Assembly (NCBI RefSeq): GCF_051020955.1
Contig: NW_027476221.1
Location: forward strand, 372,001 to 436,000
Direction: 5' to 3'
DNA: 64,000 nt
Origin: Megalopta genalis
Lineage: Eukaryota > Arthropoda > Insecta > Hymenoptera > Halictidae
Shown here: positions 1 to 12,591 of the stretch, piece after piece
How the letters are laid out: each line of letters opens with the position of its first letter
Position numbering within the stretch: the stretch's first letter is position 1
Program-made: the position numbers and the translations under genes
Notes under the pieces: model-generated
Database searches by the model: none
Told to the model about the DNA's origin: nothing
What the model saw: the letters and a program-made list of their open reading frames with translations, nothing else

Positions 1-60
1 CTTTGAAGATAAATCATGTGTTTCGCTTGGATTTGAATCTAAACCTTCTCCTTCGCATTG

Positions 61-450
61 ATTTGAAGCTAAATCATGTGTTTCGAATGAATGTGAAGCT
101 AACTCGTTTGTGTCGCATGCATTTGAAGCTATATCGTTTATATCGCAAGTATTTGAAGCTAAATCATTTGTTTCGCATGGATTAGAAGCTAACTCGCTTG
201 TTTCGCTTCCAGTTGAAGCTATATCTTTTATATCGCTAGTATTTGAAGTTAAATCATTTGTTTCGCATGGATTTGAAGATAAACCTTCGACTTCGTATTC
301 CTTTGAAGACAAATCATGTGTCTCGCATGGATTTGAAGCTAACTCGCTTGTTCCGCTTCCAGTTAAAGCTAAATCATTTATATCGCAAGTATTTGAAGCC
401 AAATCATTTGTTTCGCATGCAGTTGAATCTAAATCATTTATATTGCTAGT
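61..450. repeat. Example of the five-type, 150-bp higher-order repeat
   Basis: Consecutive 30-bp units here show the type code clearly. Type c (AAATCATGTGTTTCG) is at 61, d (AACTCGTTTGT) at 91, e (ATATCGTTTATATCG) at 121 and a (AAATCATTTGTTTCG) at 151. A shortened a-d-e run covers 151-240. A full a-b-c-d-e set covers 241-390, with b (AAACCTTC) at 271. An a-e pair covers 391-450. The complete order a-b-c-d-e is 5 x 30 = 150 bp and is the commonest higher-order unit in the window. The 90-bp and 60-bp forms look like in-register deletions of b-c or b-c-d. Type assignment is by eye from diagnostic bases. Confidence 0.9.
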
Positions 451-630
451 ATTTGAAGTTAAATCATTTGTTTCGCATGGATTTGAAGATAAACCTTCTA
501 CTTCGTATTCCGTTGAAGACAAATCATGTGTTTCGCATGGTTTTGAAGCTAACTCGCTTGTTCCGCTTCCAGTTAAAGCTATATCGTTTATATCCCAAGT
601 ATTTGAAGCTATATCATTTGTTTCGCAAGG

Positions 631-750
631 ATTTGCAGCTAAAACTTCTACTCGGCATTGATTTAATTCCAAATCTCGTGTTTTGCACGGATTTGAATCT
701 AACTTGTTTGTTTCGCATGCAGTTGAATCTACATCATTTATATCCCAAGC
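631..750. repeat. Variant HOR subfamily 2 (AAACTTC / CTCG / AACTTG)
   Basis: These four units carry linked variants: AAAACTTCTACTCGG replaces the normal b unit, AAATCTCGTGTTTTG replaces c, GAATCTAACTTGTTTG replaces d, and a GAATCTA form replaces e. The same linked set recurs near 1231, 2401, 2941, 4591, 5981, 7065, 10160, 13855, 16160, 18480, 23400, 25385, 51800, 52610 and 60110. Read on the minus strand it gives the decapeptides that include DLDLNQC and CEKRDLD or CKTRDLD. The variants travel together over four adjacent units, which shows that the 120-150 bp block, not the single 30-bp unit, was the amplified element. Confidence 0.8.
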
Positions 751-1140
751 ATTTGAAGCAAAATCATTTGTTTCGCGTGGATTTGAAGCTAAACCTTCTA
801 CTTCGCATTGATTTGAAGCTAAATCATGTGTTTCGAATGAATGTAAAGCTAACTCGTTTGTCTCGCTTCAAGTTGAAGATAAATCATTTATATCGCTAAT
901 ATTTGAAGTTAAATCTTTTGTTTCGCATGGATTTGAAGCTACACCTTCTACTTCGTATTCCTTTGAAGACAAATCATGTGTTTCGCATGGATTTGAAGCT
1001 AACTCGCTTGTTTCGTTTCCAGTTAAAGCTAAATCTTTTATATCGCAAGTATTTGAAGCTAAATCATTTGTTTCGCATGGATTTGAAGCTAAACCTTCTA
1101 CTTCGCATTGATTTGAGGCTAAATCATGTGTTTCGTATGA

Positions 1141-2805
1141 CTGTGAAGCTAACTCGTTTGTATCGCATGCATTTGAACCTATATCGTTTATATCACATGT
1201 ATTTGAAGCTAAATCATTTGTTTCGCATGCATTTGTAGCTAAAACTACTACTCCGCATTGATTTAAATCTAAATCTCTTTTTTGGCATGGATTTGAAACT
1301 AACTTGTTTGTTTCGCATGCAGTTTAATCTAAATCATTTATATCGCAGGCGTTTGAAGCAAAATCATATGTTTCGCTTGGACTTGAAGCCAAACCTTCTA
1401 CTTCGCATTGCTTGGAAGATAAATCATGTGTTTCACGTGGATTTGAAGCTAACTCGATTGTTCCGCTTCCAGTTAAAGCTAAATCATTTATATCGCAAGT
1501 ATTTGAAGGTAAATCATTTGTTTCGCATGGATTTGAAGATAAACCTTCTACTTCGCATTGATTTGAGGCTAAATCATGTGTTTCGAATGACTGTGAAGCT
1601 AACTCGTTTGTTTCGCATGAATTTGAAGCTATACCGTTTGTATCGCAAGTATTTGAAGGTAAATCATTTGTTTCGCATGGATTTGAAGCTAACTCGCATG
1701 TCTCGCTTCCAGTTGGAGCTAAGTCATTTATATCGCTAGTACTTGAAGCTAAATCATTTGTTTCGCATGGATTTGAAGCTAAACCTTCTACTTCGCATTG
1801 CTTGGAAGATAAATCATGTGTTTCGCGTGGATTCGAATCTAACTCGATTGATTCGCTTCCAGTTGAAGCTAAATCATTTATATCTCAAGTGTTTGAAGCT
1901 AAATCATTTGTTTCGCATGGATTTGAAGCTCCATCTTATACTTCGCATTGATTTGAAGCTAAATCGTGTGTTTCGAATGAATGTGAAGCTAACTCGTTTT
2001 TTCGCATGCATTTGAAGCTATATCGTTTATATCGCAAGTATTTGAAGCTAAATCATTTGTTTCGCATGGATTAGAAGCTAACTCGCTTGTTTCGCTTCCA
2101 GTTGAAGCTATATCATTTATATCGCTAGTATTTGAAGCTAAATCATTTGTTTCGCATGGATTAGAAGCTAACTCGCTTGTTTCGCTTCCAGTTGAAGCTA
2201 TATCTTTTATATCGCTAGTATTTGAAGTTAAATCATTTGTTTCGCATGGATTTGAAGATAAACCTTCTACTTCGTATTCCGTTGAAGACAAATCATGTGT
2301 TTCGCATGGTTTTGAAGCTAACTCGCTTGTTCCGCTTCCAGTTAAAGCTATATCGTTTATATCCCAAGTATTTGAAGCTAAATCATTTGTTTCGCAAGGA
2401 TTTGAAGCTAAAACTTCTACTCGGAATTGATTTAATTCCAAATCTCGTGTTTTGCACGGATTTGAATCTAACTTGTTTGTTTCGCATGCAGTTGAATCTA
2501 AATCATTTATATCCCAAGTATTTGAAGCAAAATCATTTGTTTCGCGTGGATTTGAAGCTAAACATTCTTCTTCGCATTGATTTGAAGCTAAATCATGTGT
2601 TTCGAATGAATGTGAAGCTAACTCGATTGTTTCGCAAGCATTTGAAGCTATATCGTTTATGTCCCAAGGATTTGAAGCTAAATCTTTTTTTTCGCATGAG
2701 TTGGAAGCTTCTTCGCATGTATCGCTTGCAGTTGATGCTAAATCATTTATATCGCAAGTATTTGGAGCCAAATCATTTGTTTCGCATGGATTTGAAGCTA
2801 AACCT
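1141..2805. repeat. Segmental duplication A, copy 1 (1.66 kb)
   Basis: This block matches 12592-14256 at a constant offset of 11,451 bp with few differences. Shared private features include TTGGCATGG near 1285, the stop-creating AGTTTAATC at 1321, and the 1-bp deletion AACTCGTTTTTTCGC near 1991-2004. A private TTTGGAGCC unit near 2761 is also shared. Similarity falls off before about 1141 and after about 2805, where the next b units differ (TCCTTCGCGTCGC here against ACTGCGCAATGC in the other copy). The edges are judged by eye and may be off by one or two units. Confidence 0.85.
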
Positions 2806-2819
2806 TCTCCTTCGCGTCG

Positions 2820-3580
2820 CTTTGAAGATAAATCATGTGTTTCGAATGACTCTGAAGCTAACTCGTTTGTTTCGCATGCATTTGAAGCTATAACGTTTAT
2901 ATCGCAAGTATTTGAAGCTAAATCATTTGTTTCGCATGGATTTGAAGCTAAAACTTCTACTCGGCATTGATTTGAATATAAATCTCGGGGTTTTGCATGG
3001 ATTTGAAACTAACTTGTTTGTTTCGCATGCAGTTTAATCTAAATCATTTATATCGCAGGTGTTTGAAGCAAAATCATATGTTTCGCTTGGACTTGAAGCC
3101 AAACCTTCTACTTCGCATTGTTTGGAAGATAAATCATGTGTTTCACGTGGATTTGAAGCTAACTCGCTTGTTCCGCTTCCAGTTAAAGCTAAATCATTTA
3201 TATCGCAAGTATTTGAAAGTAAATCATTTGTTTCGCATGGATTTGAAGCTAAACCTTCTACTTCGCATTGATTTGAAGCTAAATCATGTGTTTCGAATGA
3301 CTGTGAAGCTAACTCGTTTGTTTCGCATGAATTTGAAGCTATATCGTTTGTATCGCAAGTATTTGAAGGTAAATCATTTGTTTCGCATGGATTTGAAGCT
3401 AACTCGCATGTCTCGCTTCCAGTTGGAGCTAAGTCATTTATATCGCTAGTACTTCAAGCTAAATCATTTGTTTCGCATGGATTTGAAGCTAACCCTTCTA
3501 CTTCGCATTGCTTGGAAGATAAATCATGTGTTTCGCGTGGATTCGAATCTAACTCGATTGATTCGCTTCCAGTTGAAGCT
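2820..3580. repeat. Segmental duplication B, copy 1 (0.76 kb)
   Basis: This block matches 14901-15661 at an offset of 12,081 bp, and most of it matches again from about 17525 to 18124. Shared private marks are CTCTGAAGC near 2850 (first two copies), CTCGGGGTTTTGC near 2983, AGTTTAATC near 3032 and a GTGTTTGAAGCAAAATCATATG unit near 3059 described here only by position. The offset differs from duplication A, so the two were copied separately or an indel of 630 bp separates them. Confidence 0.75.
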
Positions 3581-3789
3581 AAATCATTTATATCTCAAGT
3601 ATTTGAAGCTAAATCATTTGTTTCGCTTGGATTTGAAGCTAAATCTTCTACTTCGCATCGATTTGAAGCTAAATCATGTGTTTCGAATGAATGTGTATCT
3701 AAGTTGTTTGTTTCGCATGCAGTTGAATCTAAATCATTTATATCGCAAGTATTTGAAGCTAAATCATTTGTTTCGCATGGATTTGAAGC

Positions 3790-6700
3790 CAAAGCTTTTA
3801 CCTCGCCTTGATTTGAACCTAAATCATGTGTTTTCGCATGAATGTGAAGCTAACTCGTTTGTCTCGCTTCCAGTTGAAGCTAAATCATTTATATCGCAAG
3901 TACTTGAAGCTAAATCGTTTGTTTCGCATGGATTTGAAGCTAACTCGCATGTCTCGCTTCCAGTTGGAGCTAAGTTATTTATATCGCTAGTACTTGAAGC
4001 TAAACCATTTGTTTCGCATGGATTTGAAGCTAATCCTTCTACTTCGCGTTGCTTTGAATATAAATCATGTGTTTTCGCATGAATGTGAAGCTAACTTGTT
4101 TGTCTCGCTTCCAGTTGAAGCTAAATCATTTATATCGCAAGTACTTGAAGCCAAATCATTTGTTTCGCATGGATTTGAAGCGAAACCTTCTACTTCGCAT
4201 TGATTTGAAGCTAAATCATGTGTTTCGAATGACTGTGAAGCTAACTCGTTTGTTTCTAATGCATTTGAAGATATATCGTTTATATCGCAAGTATTTGAAG
4301 CTAAATCATTTGTTTCGCATGGATTTGAAGCTAAATCTTCTACCTCGCATTGATTTGAGGCTAAATCATGTGTTTCGAATTAATGTGAAGCTAACTCGTT
4401 TGTTTCGCATGGAATAGAAGCTAACTCGCTTGTTTCGCTTCCAGTTAAAGCTAAATCATATATATCGCAAGTATTTGAAGGTAAATCATTTGTTTCGCAT
4501 GGATTTGAAGCTAAACCTTCTACTTCGCATTGATTTGAAGCTAAATCATGTGTTTCGACTGACTGTGAAGCTAACTCGTTTGTTTCGCAAGGATTTGAAG
4601 CTAAAACTTCTACTCCGCATTGATTTTAAATATAAATCTCTTTTTTCGCATGGATTTGAATCTAACTTGTTTGTTTCGCATGCAGTTGAATCTAAATCAT
4701 TTATATCGCAAGTATTTGAAGCAAAATCATTTGTTTCGCTTGTATTTGAAGCTAAATCTTCTACTTCGCATTGATTTGAAGCTAAATCATGTGTTTCGAA
4801 TGAATGTGTATCTAAGTTGTTTGTTTCGCATGCAGTTGAATCTAAATCAGTTATATCGCAAGTATTTGAAGCTAAATCATTTGTTTCGCATGGATTTGAA
4901 GCTCAATCTTCTACTTCGCATTGATTTTAAATCTAAATCTCTTTTTTCGCATGGATTTGAATCTAACTTGTTTGTTTCGCATGCAATTGAATCTAAATCA
5001 TTTATATCGCAAGTATTTGAAGCAAAATCATTTGTTTCGCTTGGATTTGAAGCTAAATCTTCTACTTCGCATTGATTTGAAGCTAAATCATGTGTTTCGA
5101 ATGAATGTGTATCTAAGTTGTTTGTTTCGCATGCAGTTGAATCTAAATCATTTATATCGCAAGTATTTGAAGCTAAATCATTTGTTTCGCATGGATTTGA
5201 AGCCAAAGCTTTTACCTCGCCTTGATTTGAACCTAAATCATGTGTTTTCGCATGAGTGTGAAGCTAACTCGTTTGTCTCGCTTCCAGTTGAAGCTAAATC
5301 ATTTATATCGCAAGTACTTGAAGCTAAATCATTTGTTTCGCATGGATTTGAAGCTAACTCGCATGTCTCGCTTCCAGTTGGAGCTAAGTTATTTATATCG
5401 CTAGTACTTGAAGCTAAACCATTTGTTTCGCATGGATTTGAAGCTAATCCTTCTACTTCGCGTTGCTTTGAATATAAATCATGTGTTTTCGCATGAATGT
5501 GAAGCTAACTTGTTTGTCTCGCTTCCAGTTGAAGCTAAATCATTTATATCGCAAGTACTTGAAGCCAAATCATTTGTTTCGCATGGATTTGAAGCGAAAC
5601 CTTCTACTTCGCATTGATTTGAAGCTAAATCATGTGTTTCGAATGACTGTGAAGCTAACTCGTTTGTTTCTAATGCATTTGAAGATATATCGTTTATATC
5701 GCAAGTATTTGAAGCTAAATCATTTGTTTCGCATGGATTTGAAGCTAAATCTTCTACTTCGCGTTGCTTTGAATATAAATCATGTGTTTTCGCATGAATG
5801 TGAAGCTAACTTGTTTGTCTCGCTTCCAGTTGAAGCTAAATCATTTATATCGCAAGTACTTGAAGCCAAATCATTTGTTTCGCATGGATGTGAAGCGAAA
5901 CCTTCTACTTCGCATTGATTTGAAGCTAAATCATGTGTTTCGACTGACTGTCAAGCTAACTCGTTTGTTTCGCAAGGATTTGAAGCTAAAACTTCTACTC
6001 CGCATTGATTTTAAATATAAATCTCTTTTTTCGCATGGATTTGAATCTAACTTGTTTGTTTCGCATGCAGTTGAATCTAAATCATTTATATCGCAAGTAT
6101 TTGAAGCAAAATCATTTGTTTCGCTTGGATTTGAAGCTAAATCTTCTACTTCGCATTGATTTGAAGCTAAATCATGTGTTTCGAATGAATGTGTATCTAA
6201 GTTGTTTGTTTCGCATGCAGTTGAATCTAAATCAGTTATATCGCAAGTATTTGAAGCTATATCATTTGTTTCGCATGGATTTGAAGCTCAATCTTCTACT
6301 TCGCATTGATTTTAAATCTAAATCTCTTTTTTCGCATGGATTTGAATCTAACTTGTTTGTTTCGCATGCAATTGAATCTAAATCATTTATATCGCAAGTA
6401 TTTGAAGCAAAATCATTTGTTTCGCTTGGATTTGAAGCTAAATCTTCTACTTCGCATTGATTTGAAGCTAAATCATGTGTTTCGAATGAATGTGTATCTA
6501 AGTTGTTTGTTTCGCATGCAGTTGAATCTAAATCATTTATATCGCAAGTATTTGAAGCTAAATCATTTGTTTCGCATGGATTTGAAGCCAAAGCTTTTAC
6601 CACGAATTGATTTGAAGCTAAATCATGTGTTTTCGCATGAATGTGACGCTAACTCGTTTGTCTCGCTTCCAGTTGAAGCTAAATCATTTATATCGCTAGT

Positions 6701-9700
6701 ACTTGAAGCTAAATCATTTGTTTCGCATGAATTTGAAGCTAACTCGCATGTCTCGCTTCCAGTTGGAGCTAAGTCATTTATATCGCTAGTACTTGAAGCT
6801 AAACCATTTGTTTCGCATGGATTTGAAGCTAATCCTTCTACTTCGCGTTCCTTTGAATATAAATCATGTGTTTTCGCATGAGTGTGAAGCTAACTCGTTT
6901 GTCTCGCTTCCAGTTGAAGCTAAATCATTTATATCGCAAGTACTTGAAGCCAAATCATTTGTTTCGCATGGATGTGAAGCGAAACCTTCTACTTCGCATT
7001 GATTTGAAGCTAAATCATGTGTTTCGACTGACTGTCAAGCTAACTCGTTTGTTTCGCAAGGATTTGAAGCTAAAACTTCTACTCCGCATTGATTTTAAAT
7101 ATAAATCTCTTTTTTCGCATGGATTTGAATCTAACTTGTTTGTTTCGCATGCAGTTGAATCTAAATCATTTATATCGCAAGTATTTGAAGCAAAATCATT
7201 TGTTTCGCTTGGATTTGAAGCTAAATCTTCTACTTCGCATTGATTTGAAGCTAAATCATGTGTTTCGAATGAATGTGTATCTAAGTTGTTTGTTTCGCAT
7301 GCAGTTGAATCTAAATCAGTTATATCGCAAGTATTTGAAGCTATATCATTTGTTTCGCATGGATTTGAAGCTCAATCTTCTACTTCGCATTGATTTTAAA
7401 TCTAAATCTCTTTTTTCGCATGGATTTGAATCTAACTTGTTTGTTTCGCATGCAATTGAATCTAAATCATTTATATCGCAAGTATTTGAAGCAAAATCAT
7501 TTGTTTCGCTTGGATTTGAAGCTAAATCTTCTACTTCGCATTGATTTGAAGCTAAATCATGTGTTTCGAATGAATGTGTATCTAAGTTGTTTGTTTCGCA
7601 TGCAGTTGAATCTAAATCATTTATATCGCAAGTATTTGAAGCTAAATCATTTGTTTCGCATGGATTTGAAGCCAAAGCTTTTACCACGAATTGATTTGAA
7701 GCTAAATCATGTGTTTTCGCATGAATGTGACGCTAACTCGTTTGTCTCGCTTCCAGTTGAAGCTAAATCATTTATATCGCTAGTACTTGAAGCTAAATCA
7801 TTTGTTTCGCATGAATTTGAAGCTAACTCGCATGTCTCGCTTCCAGTTGGAGCTAAGTCATTTATATCGCTAGTACTTGAAGCTAAACCATTTGTTTCGC
7901 ATGGATTTGAAGCTAATCCTTCTACTTCGCGTTCCTTTGAATATAAATCATGTGTTTTCGCATGAGTGTGAAGCTAACTCGTTTGTCTCGCTTCCAGTTG
8001 AAGCTAAATCATTTATATCGCAAGTATTTGAAGCTAAATCATTTGTTTCGCATGGATTTGAAGCTCAATCTTCTACTTCGCATTGATTTTAAATCTAAAT
8101 CTCTTTTTTCGCATGGATTTGAATCTAACTTGTTTGTTTCGCATTCAATTGAATCTAAATCATTTATATCGCAAGTATTTGAAGCAAAATCATTTGTTTC
8201 GCTTGGATTTGAAGCTAAATCTTCTACTTCGCATTGATTTGAAGCTAAATCATGTGTTTCGAATGAATGTGTATCTAAGTTGTTTGTTTCGCATGCAGTT
8301 GAATCTAAATCATTTATATCGCAAGTATTTGAAGCTAAATCATTTGTTTCGCATGGATTTGAAGCCAAAGCTTTTACCACGCATTGATTTGAAGCTAAAT
8401 CATGTGTTTTCGCATGAATGTGACGCTAACTCGTTTGTCTCGCTTCCAGTTGAAGCTAAATCATTTATATCGCAAGTACTTGAAGCTAAATCATTTGTTT
8501 CGCATGAATTTGAAGCTAACTCGCATGTCTCGCTTCCAGTTGGAGCTAAGTCATTTATATCGCTAGTACTTGAAGCTAAACCATTTGTTTCGCATGGATT
8601 TGAAGCTAATCCTTCTACTTCGCGTTCCTTTGAATATAAATCATGTGTTTTCGCATGAATGTGAAGCTAACTCGTTTGTTCGCTTCCAGTTGAAGCTAAA
8701 TCATTTATATCGCAAGTACTTGAAGCTAAATCATTTGTTTCGCATGGATTTGAAGCTAACTCGCATGTCTCGCTTCCAGTTGGAGCTAAGTCATTTATAT
8801 CGCTAGTACTTGAAGCTAAACCATTTGTTTCGCATGGATTTGAAGCTAATCCTTCTACTTCGCGTTACTTTGAATATAAATCATGTTTTTTCGCATGAAT
8901 GGGAAGCTAACTCGTTTGTCTCGCTTCCAGTTGAAGCTAAATCATTTATATCGTAGGAAATGAAGCTAAATCATTTGTTTCGCATGGATTTGAAGCTAAA
9001 CCTTCTACTTCGCATTGATTTGAAGCTAAATCATGTGTTTCGAATGACTGTGAAGCTAACTCGTTTGTTTCTAATGCATTTGAAGATATATCGTTTATAT
9101 CGCAAGTATTTGAAGCTAAATCATTTGTTTCGCATGGATTTGAAGCTAAATCTTCTACCTCGCATTGATTTGAGGCTAAATCATGTGTTTCGAATTAATG
9201 TGAAGCTAACTCGTTTGTTTCGCATGGATTAGAAGCTAACTCGCTTGTTTCGCTTCCAGTTAAAGCTAAATCATTTATATCTCAAGTATTTGAAGCAAAA
9301 TCATTTATATCGCAAGTATTTGAAGCTAAATCATTTGTTTCGCATGGATTTGAAGCCAAAGCTTTTACCTCGCATTGATTTGAACCTAAATCATGTGTTT
9401 TCGCATGAATGTGAAGCTAACTCGTTTGTCTCGCTTCCAGTTGAAGCTAAATCATTTATATCGCAAGTACTTGATGCTAAATCATTTGTTTCGCATGGAT
9501 TTGAAGCTAACTCGCATGTCTCGCTTCCAGTTGGAGCTAAGTTATTTATATCGCTAGTACTTGAAGCTAAACCATTTGTTTCGCATGGATTTGAAGCTAA
9601 TCCTTCTACTTCGCGTTGCTTTGAATATAAATCATGTGTTTTCGCATGAATGTGAAGCTAACTTGTTTGTCTCGCTTCCAGTTGAAGCTAAATCATTTAT

Positions 9701-12560
9701 ATCGCAAGTACTTGAAGCTAAATCATTTGTTTCGCATGGATTTGAAGCGAAACCTTCTACTTCGCATTGATTTGAAGCTAAATCATGTGTTTCGAATGAC
9801 TGTGAAGCTAACTCGTTTGTTTCTAATGCATTTGAAGATATATCGTTTATATCGCAAGTATTTGAAGCTAAATCATTTGTTTCGCATGGATTTGAAGCTA
9901 AATCTTCTACCTCGCATTGATTTGAGGCTAAATCATGTGTTTCGAATTAATGTGAAGCTAGCTCGTTTGTTTCGCATGGAATAGAAGCTAACTCGCTTGT
10001 TTCGCTTCCAGTTAAAGCTAAATCATTTATATCGCAAGTATTTGAAGGTAAATCATTTGTTTCGCATTGATTTGAAGCTACACCTTCTACTTCGCATTGA
10101 TTTGAAGCTAAATCATGTGTTTCGACTGACTGTGAAGCTAACTCGTTTGTTTCGCAAGGATTTGAAGCTAAAACTTCTACTCCGCATTGATTTTAAATAT
10201 AAATCTCTTTTTTCGCATGGATTTGAATCTAACTTGTTTGTTTCGCATGCAGTTGAATCTAAATCATTTATATCGCAAGTATTTGAAGCAAAATCATTTG
10301 TTTCGCTTGGATTTGAAGCTAAATCTTCTACTTCGCATTGATTTGAAGCTAAATCATGTGTTTCGAATGAATGTGTATCTAAGTTGATTGTTTCGCATGC
10401 AGTTGAATCTAAATCATTTATATCGCAAGTATTTGAAGATAAATCATTTGTTTCGCATGGATTTGAAGCCAAAGCTTTTACCACGCATTGATTTGAAGCT
10501 AAATCATGTGTTTTCGCATGAATGTGACGCTAACTCGTTTGTCTCGCTTCCAGTTGAAGCTAAATCATTTATATCGCAAGTACTTGCAGCTAAATCATTT
10601 GTTTCGCATGAATTTGAAGCTAACTCGCATGTCTCGCTTCCAGTTGGAGCTAAGTCATTTATATCGCTAGTACTTGAAGCTAAACCATTTGTTTCGCATG
10701 GATTTGAAGCTAATCCTTCTACTTCGCGTTCCTTTGAATATAAATCATGTGTTTTCGCATGAATATGAAGCTAACTCGTTTGTTCGCTTCCAGTTGAAGC
10801 TAAATCATTTATATCGCAAGTACTTGAAGCTAAATCATTTGTTTCGCATGGATTTGAAGCTAACTCGCATGTCTCGCTTCCAGTTGGAGCTAAGTCATTT
10901 ATATCGCTAGTACTTGAAGCTAAACCATTTGTTTCGCATGGATTTGAAGCTAATCCTTCTACTTCGCGTTACTTTGAATATAAATCATGTTTTTTCGCAT
11001 GAATGGGAAGCTAACTCGTTTGTCTCGCTTCCAGTTGAAGCTAAATCATTTATATCGTAGGAAATGAAGCTAAATCATTTGTTTCGCATGGATTTGAAGC
11101 TAAACCTTCTACTTCGCATCGATTTGAAGCTAAATCATGTGTTTCGAATGACTGTGAAGCTAACTCGTTTGTTTCTAATGCATTTGAAGATATATCGTTT
11201 ATATCGCAAGTATTTGAAGCTAAATCATTTGTTTCGCATGGATTTGAAGCTAAATCTTCTACCTCGCATTGATTTGAGGCTAAATCATGTGTTTCGAATT
11301 AATGTGAAGCTAACTCGTTTGTTTCGCATGGATTAGAAGCTAACTCGCTTGTTTCGCTTCCAGTTAAAGCTAAATCATTTATATCTCAAGTATTTGAAGC
11401 AAAATCATTTGTTTCGCTTGGATTTGAAGCTAAATCTTCCACTTCGCATCGATTTGAAGCTAAATCATGTGTTTCGAATGAATGTGTATCTAAGTTGTTT
11501 GTTTCGCATGCAGTTGAATCTAAATCATTTATATCGCAAGTATTTGAAGCTAAATCATTTGTTTCGCATGGATTTGAAGCCAAAGCTTTTACCACGCATT
11601 GATTTGAAGCTAAATCATGTGTTTTCGCATGAATGTGACGCTAACTCGTTTGTCTCGCTTCCAGTTGAAGCTAAATCATTTATATCGCAAGTACTTGAAG
11701 CTAAATCATTTGTTTCGCATGAATTTGAAGCTAACTCGCATGTCTCGCTTCCAGTTGGAGCTAAGTCATTTATATCGCTAGTACTTGAAGCTAAACCATT
11801 TGTTTCGCATGGATTTGAAGCTAATCCTTCTACTTCGCGTTCCTTTGAATATAAATCATGTGTTTTCGCATGAATGTGAAGCTAACTCGTTTGTTCGCTT
11901 CCAGTTGAAGCTAAATCATTTATATCGCAAGTACTTGAATCTAAATCATTTGTTTCGCATGGATTTGAAGCTAACTCGCATGTCTCGCTTCCAGTTGGAG
12001 CTAAGTCATTTATATCGCTAGTACTTGAAGCTAAACCATTTGTTTCGCATGGATTTGAAGCTAATCCTTCTACTTCGCGTTACTTTGAATATAAATCATG
12101 TTTTTTCGCATGAATGGGAAGCTAACTCGTTTGTCTCGCTTCCAGTTGAAGCTAAATCATTTATATCGTAGGAAATGAAGCTAAATCATTTGTTTCGCAT
12201 GGATTTGAAGCTAAACCTTCTACTTCGCATTGATTTGAAGCTAAATCATGTGTTTCGAATGACTGTGAAGCTAACTCGCTTGTTTCTAATGCATTTGAAG
12301 ATATATCGTTTATATCGCAAGTATTTGAAGCTAAATCATTTGTTTCGCATGGATTTGAAGCTAAATCTTCTACCTCGCATTGATTTGAGGCTAAATCATG
12401 TGTTTCGAATTAATGTGAAGCTAACTCGTTTGTTTCGCATGGATTAGAAGCTAACTCGCTTGTTTCGCTTCCAGTTAAAGCTAAACCATTTATATCTCAA
12501 GTATTTGAAGCAAAATCATTTGTTTCGCATGGATTTGAAGCTAAACCTTCTACTTCGCCT
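3790..12560. repeat. Tandem family of 0.7-2.1 kb blocks with a +1 T marker
   Basis: A recurring series of units is marked by TGTGTTTTCGCATGA, one T longer than the normal c unit, and by ATTGATTTTAAAT, also +1. Equivalent points occur at 4921, 6306, 7390 and 8083 (spacings 1385, 1084 and 693 bp). A second marker recurs at 8953, 11057 and 12168 (spacings 2104 and 1111 bp). Copies are nearly identical over hundreds of bases. The copy lengths are uneven, which fits repeated unequal exchange with internal HOR loss. Both +1 changes break the open frames, and they were multiplied with the block. Confidence 0.85.
8940..8975. repeat. Altered unit junction TATATCGTAGGAAATGAAGC
   Basis: Where an e unit should run into an a unit (CGCAAGTATTTGAAGC), the sequence reads CGTAGGAAATGAAGC. 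It is 1 bp shorter, with several changes clustered in about 10 bp. The same junction recurs near 11057 and 12168 and nowhere else that I saw. It is a good private marker for following block copies in the 8.9-12.2 kb region. Confidence 0.85.
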
Positions 12561-12591
12561 TGCTTTGAACCGTAGTCATGTCTTTCGAATG

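Noticed and set aside
8940..8975. Splice or start signal at TCGTAGGAAATGAAG
   Set aside because: GTAGG and ATG look suggestive, but the junction lies inside satellite with no exon-like sequence on either side and is best explained as a damaged unit boundary.
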